DNA of 64,000 nt. Source: Tritrichomonas musculus (lineage: Eukaryota; Parabasalia; Tritrichomonadida; Tritrichomonadidae). The notes beneath the pieces are model-generated. The model did no database searches. It was given only the letters and a program-made list of their open reading frames with translations, and had not been told where the DNA came from. Positions 61,867 through 64,000 of this stretch are shown here, in pieces. The stretch's first letter is position 1; each line of letters starts with the position of its first letter. Where the stretch lies: NCBI GenBank assembly GCA_039105265.1, contig JAPFFF010000015.1:2418001-2482000 (forward strand), given 5' to 3'. The translations under genes and the position numbers were made by a program.

Positions 61867-64000
61867 TGGATAATAATTCAAGTCAAAATAAAAAATATTT
61901 TGAAGAATTAGCTAAAAAAAGAGCTAGTGGTCTCAAAGATGTTCACAGGCCAGCCTTAAAAAATGTTCAAATATATTTCATCTATGATCTTTTACAAAAT
62001 GCTGATAATGCCCAAGCAACATATGCGATTTTCGAATTATATAGAGACAAGCTTGTTTTTAAGCACAATGGTCAAAAGCATTTTACAATATCAAATCCTG
62101 CCAATGAAGAAGATGATTTGAAAAACAACAAATTAGGCGATGTTAATGCTATTACTTCAATTGCAAATATCAACCAAAAAGAACCCAAGATTGGACGAAT
62201 TGGATTTGGCATTAAGTCGATTTATGATTATACATCAACACTTTTCATTTTTGACGCCAATTTTTGCTTCAAAATCGAAAAATACGTTATTCCAACTCTT
62301 CTTACTGAAGACTACGAAGGACGAAACAGTGATGAAACAATTTTTGTCATTCCAGTTGCATTTCATACACATAGTGAAATTTTCAAAAAGTTGCAAAACA
62401 TCGATTATCCGAATTTGTTTTTAAAGACGATAGCATCAATTACGTACACGATAGATAGTCAATTTACATGCAAAATTGAACGTAACATTGAACTAGAAAT
62501 TAATTACGCTGACATCAAAGTGGAATTCACAAATTATTTATGTCAAAAAGGTGACACTTTGATACATCAAAGATTCTGGGTTTTTAAACGATTAGTCAAA
62601 GAGTATCCGATTTCAATTGCATTTCTTGTTGGCGAGGACGGATACTTGAAGCCAGTATCAAAGACATTTGCATTCTGTTTCTTCCAAACAAAAGAAAGCA
62701 CAAATTTAAATTTCATGATAAATGCGCCGTTTCTCATGACAGTTGAAAGGACAAAGATAAAGCCAGATGAGCCGCACAATCAATTGATGATTAAAGAACT
62801 GGCAATTTTGTCAGCAAAGAGTCTGATGATTTTCAAGGACATTGGACAGAAGTACAACGTTCAGCTCATCAATGACAACTTTCTTTATATTGTTCCAGTA
62901 CGTTCAAATATGATAGTTGAATCTAAAAATCAAATTTCATTCGTTCCTTTTGTCCAAGAAATTAAAAAAGTTTTCTTAACGGAGGAAATAATTCCAACCG
63001 AAAACGGATTCACTTCTAGAAAGAACGCTTACTGGGCATCTGATCAGAAATTATTACAACTCATTAATAATGAGCAACTGACACTTTTGGTTAATAATCC
63101 AAATGCGAAATGGGTGCTGAAATCACTAGATAGAAATATATGGGGCGCAAATAACGGCTTCATTTGTTCAATTGTTCAGCTTGTGATATGTGATTATACA
63201 CTTTTCAATGCAAAAATTCCCGATCTTAAACATTTATCTGGATGGGTGGTTGGATCGCCGACGATTCAATATCCTGATTTCAAAGATTGTTTTGATCCGG
63301 CTTCAGAAGTAGAAGATTTAAATCCATTTTCATCATGTGAAAAGCCAAATGCAAGTGGAATGGGATTTGGATGTGGATCTGGATGGGGATCTGGATGGGG
63401 ATCTGGAACAAGTAACTGGGGAACAAATGTGGGCAAAACACCAGAAACTGGGCAGCAAAATGGATGGACAGCAAGTAGCAAAGGATGGGTGACTGCTCAA
63501 CCATATGACTGGGGTACAAATGGCAGCCAAAATTGGGGAACTGGACAGCAAAGCAACTGGAAAACAAGTTCCGGTAATTGGGGAACTGGACTGCAAAAGA
63601 CAGCAAACAATTCAGCATCCAAAAACAGTAATCAAAACAAATCCTCATTTAAAGGCATTTCTGTTGAGTTCATTGAAAAGCAATCATTTGAATGGCTAAA
63701 TTCATTTTATAAATGGATTAATGAAAGTAAAGCGCGTATTGACATGGCGAAAACGATTCCAATTTTCCTTGATAAAAATAAAAAAGCAGTCTCAGCATTC
63801 AATCCAGAAAACAAGAATTTGCAGCTCTTCTTCCCAGTCTTCACAAAAGCTGAACAAAATTACCCAACAGTCAATCCTGATTTATTTAAAAATGAAGAAA
63901 ATTTCGTTTTTATGAGGAAGATTGGAATTTCTGTTCCTTCAATCGTCAAAAATCACATATACGACATCACACTGCCAAACTGGAAAGGAGATTCACAAGC
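61867..64000 (+). CDS. Sacsin-like GHKL ATPase protein, 5' part, with an apparent frame shift
   Basis: Runs off the right edge (over 700 residues here). ATG 61867 opens MDNNSSQNKKYFEELAKK. After the A run at 61915-61920 the coding frame moves back by one base and continues as RASGLKDVHRPALKNVQIYFIYDLLQNADNAQATYAIFEL without a stop to the edge. The ATPase motifs of the sacsin / Nov type are clear: N-box DLLQNADNAQ (with Asp in place of the usual Glu), KLVFKHNGQKHFTISN, and IGRIGFGIKSIYDYT as the glycine motif. A Gly/Trp/Ser-rich insert (GSGWGSGWGSG..., about residues 500-580) precedes FKGISVEFIEKQSFEWLNSFYKWI. Chaperone-like or signalling ATPase is inferred. The shift may be an assembly error, a real mutation or a slip site. 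Confidence 0.75.

Noticed and set aside
1-64000. tRNA or rRNA genes
   Set aside because: No GGTTCGAATCC-like internal promoter with a foldable cloverleaf and no rRNA-like stretch was found by eye; a dedicated search could still find one.

Overview
The window looks like nuclear DNA of a parabasalid protist, most likely a tritrichomonad. The DNA is very AT-rich and the genes appear intronless. Several starts carry a trichomonad-type initiator (TCA-pyrimidine-T/A) a few bases upstream of the ATG. The gene content also fits: an intronless actin, a large ankyrin protein, a kinase with a long Sel1 array, divergent CAP proteins, a serine-rich type I surface protein and abundant DNA transposons. The genus is inferred from this mix and is not proven.

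Left part (0.3-16.8 kb) is a compact block of housekeeping-type genes: a beta-helix/RING protein (-), a CAP-domain protein (-) divergent from a WD-propeller protein (+), actin (+), an NAA40/NatD-like N-acetyltransferase (-), a 1031-residue coiled-coil protein (-), and a metallo-beta-lactamase-fold hydrolase (-) that shares a 92-bp divergent promoter with an armadillo-type protein (+).

Middle part (16.8-23.5 kb) is a repeat zone. It holds a candidate TA-flanked element rich in GGGCCA motifs with a 28-bp-stem hairpin, a helix-turn-helix gene cut by a 311-bp foldback element, relics of a cysteine-rich surface protein and of a tyrosine-recombinase-like gene, and an apparently complete Tc1-like DD34E transposon sitting between the arms of an older inverted repeat. 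Then follow an ankyrin protein (23.6-26.6 kb), a Sel1 kinase (27.0-31.2 kb), a membrane-anchored GH13 alpha-amylase (33.2-34.8 kb), two small unknown genes and a kinase pseudogene (38.0-38.7 kb).

Region 39.0-51.0 kb is the most striking part: a nest of DNA transposons inside one another, recognised by terminal inverted repeats and matching target-site duplications. A worn outer element (39040-50995) holds a hAT-like element (39541-50308, 8-bp duplication). That holds a 6.57-kb Mutator-like element (41603-48170, 9-bp duplication) plus two further non-autonomous elements (48285-49389 and 49449-49984). The Mutator-like element carries GC-rich 120-bp tandem arrays inside its terminal repeats, and its transposase gene is itself cut by a 766-bp element with its own 8-bp duplication.

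Right part (51-64 kb) has AT-rich DNA without genes, a 1688-residue surface protein (thioredoxin-like region, CAP-like domain, 12 Ser-rich repeats, membrane anchor) and the start of a sacsin-like GHKL ATPase gene. That last gene runs off the edge and shows an apparent one-base frame shift in an A run near its start.
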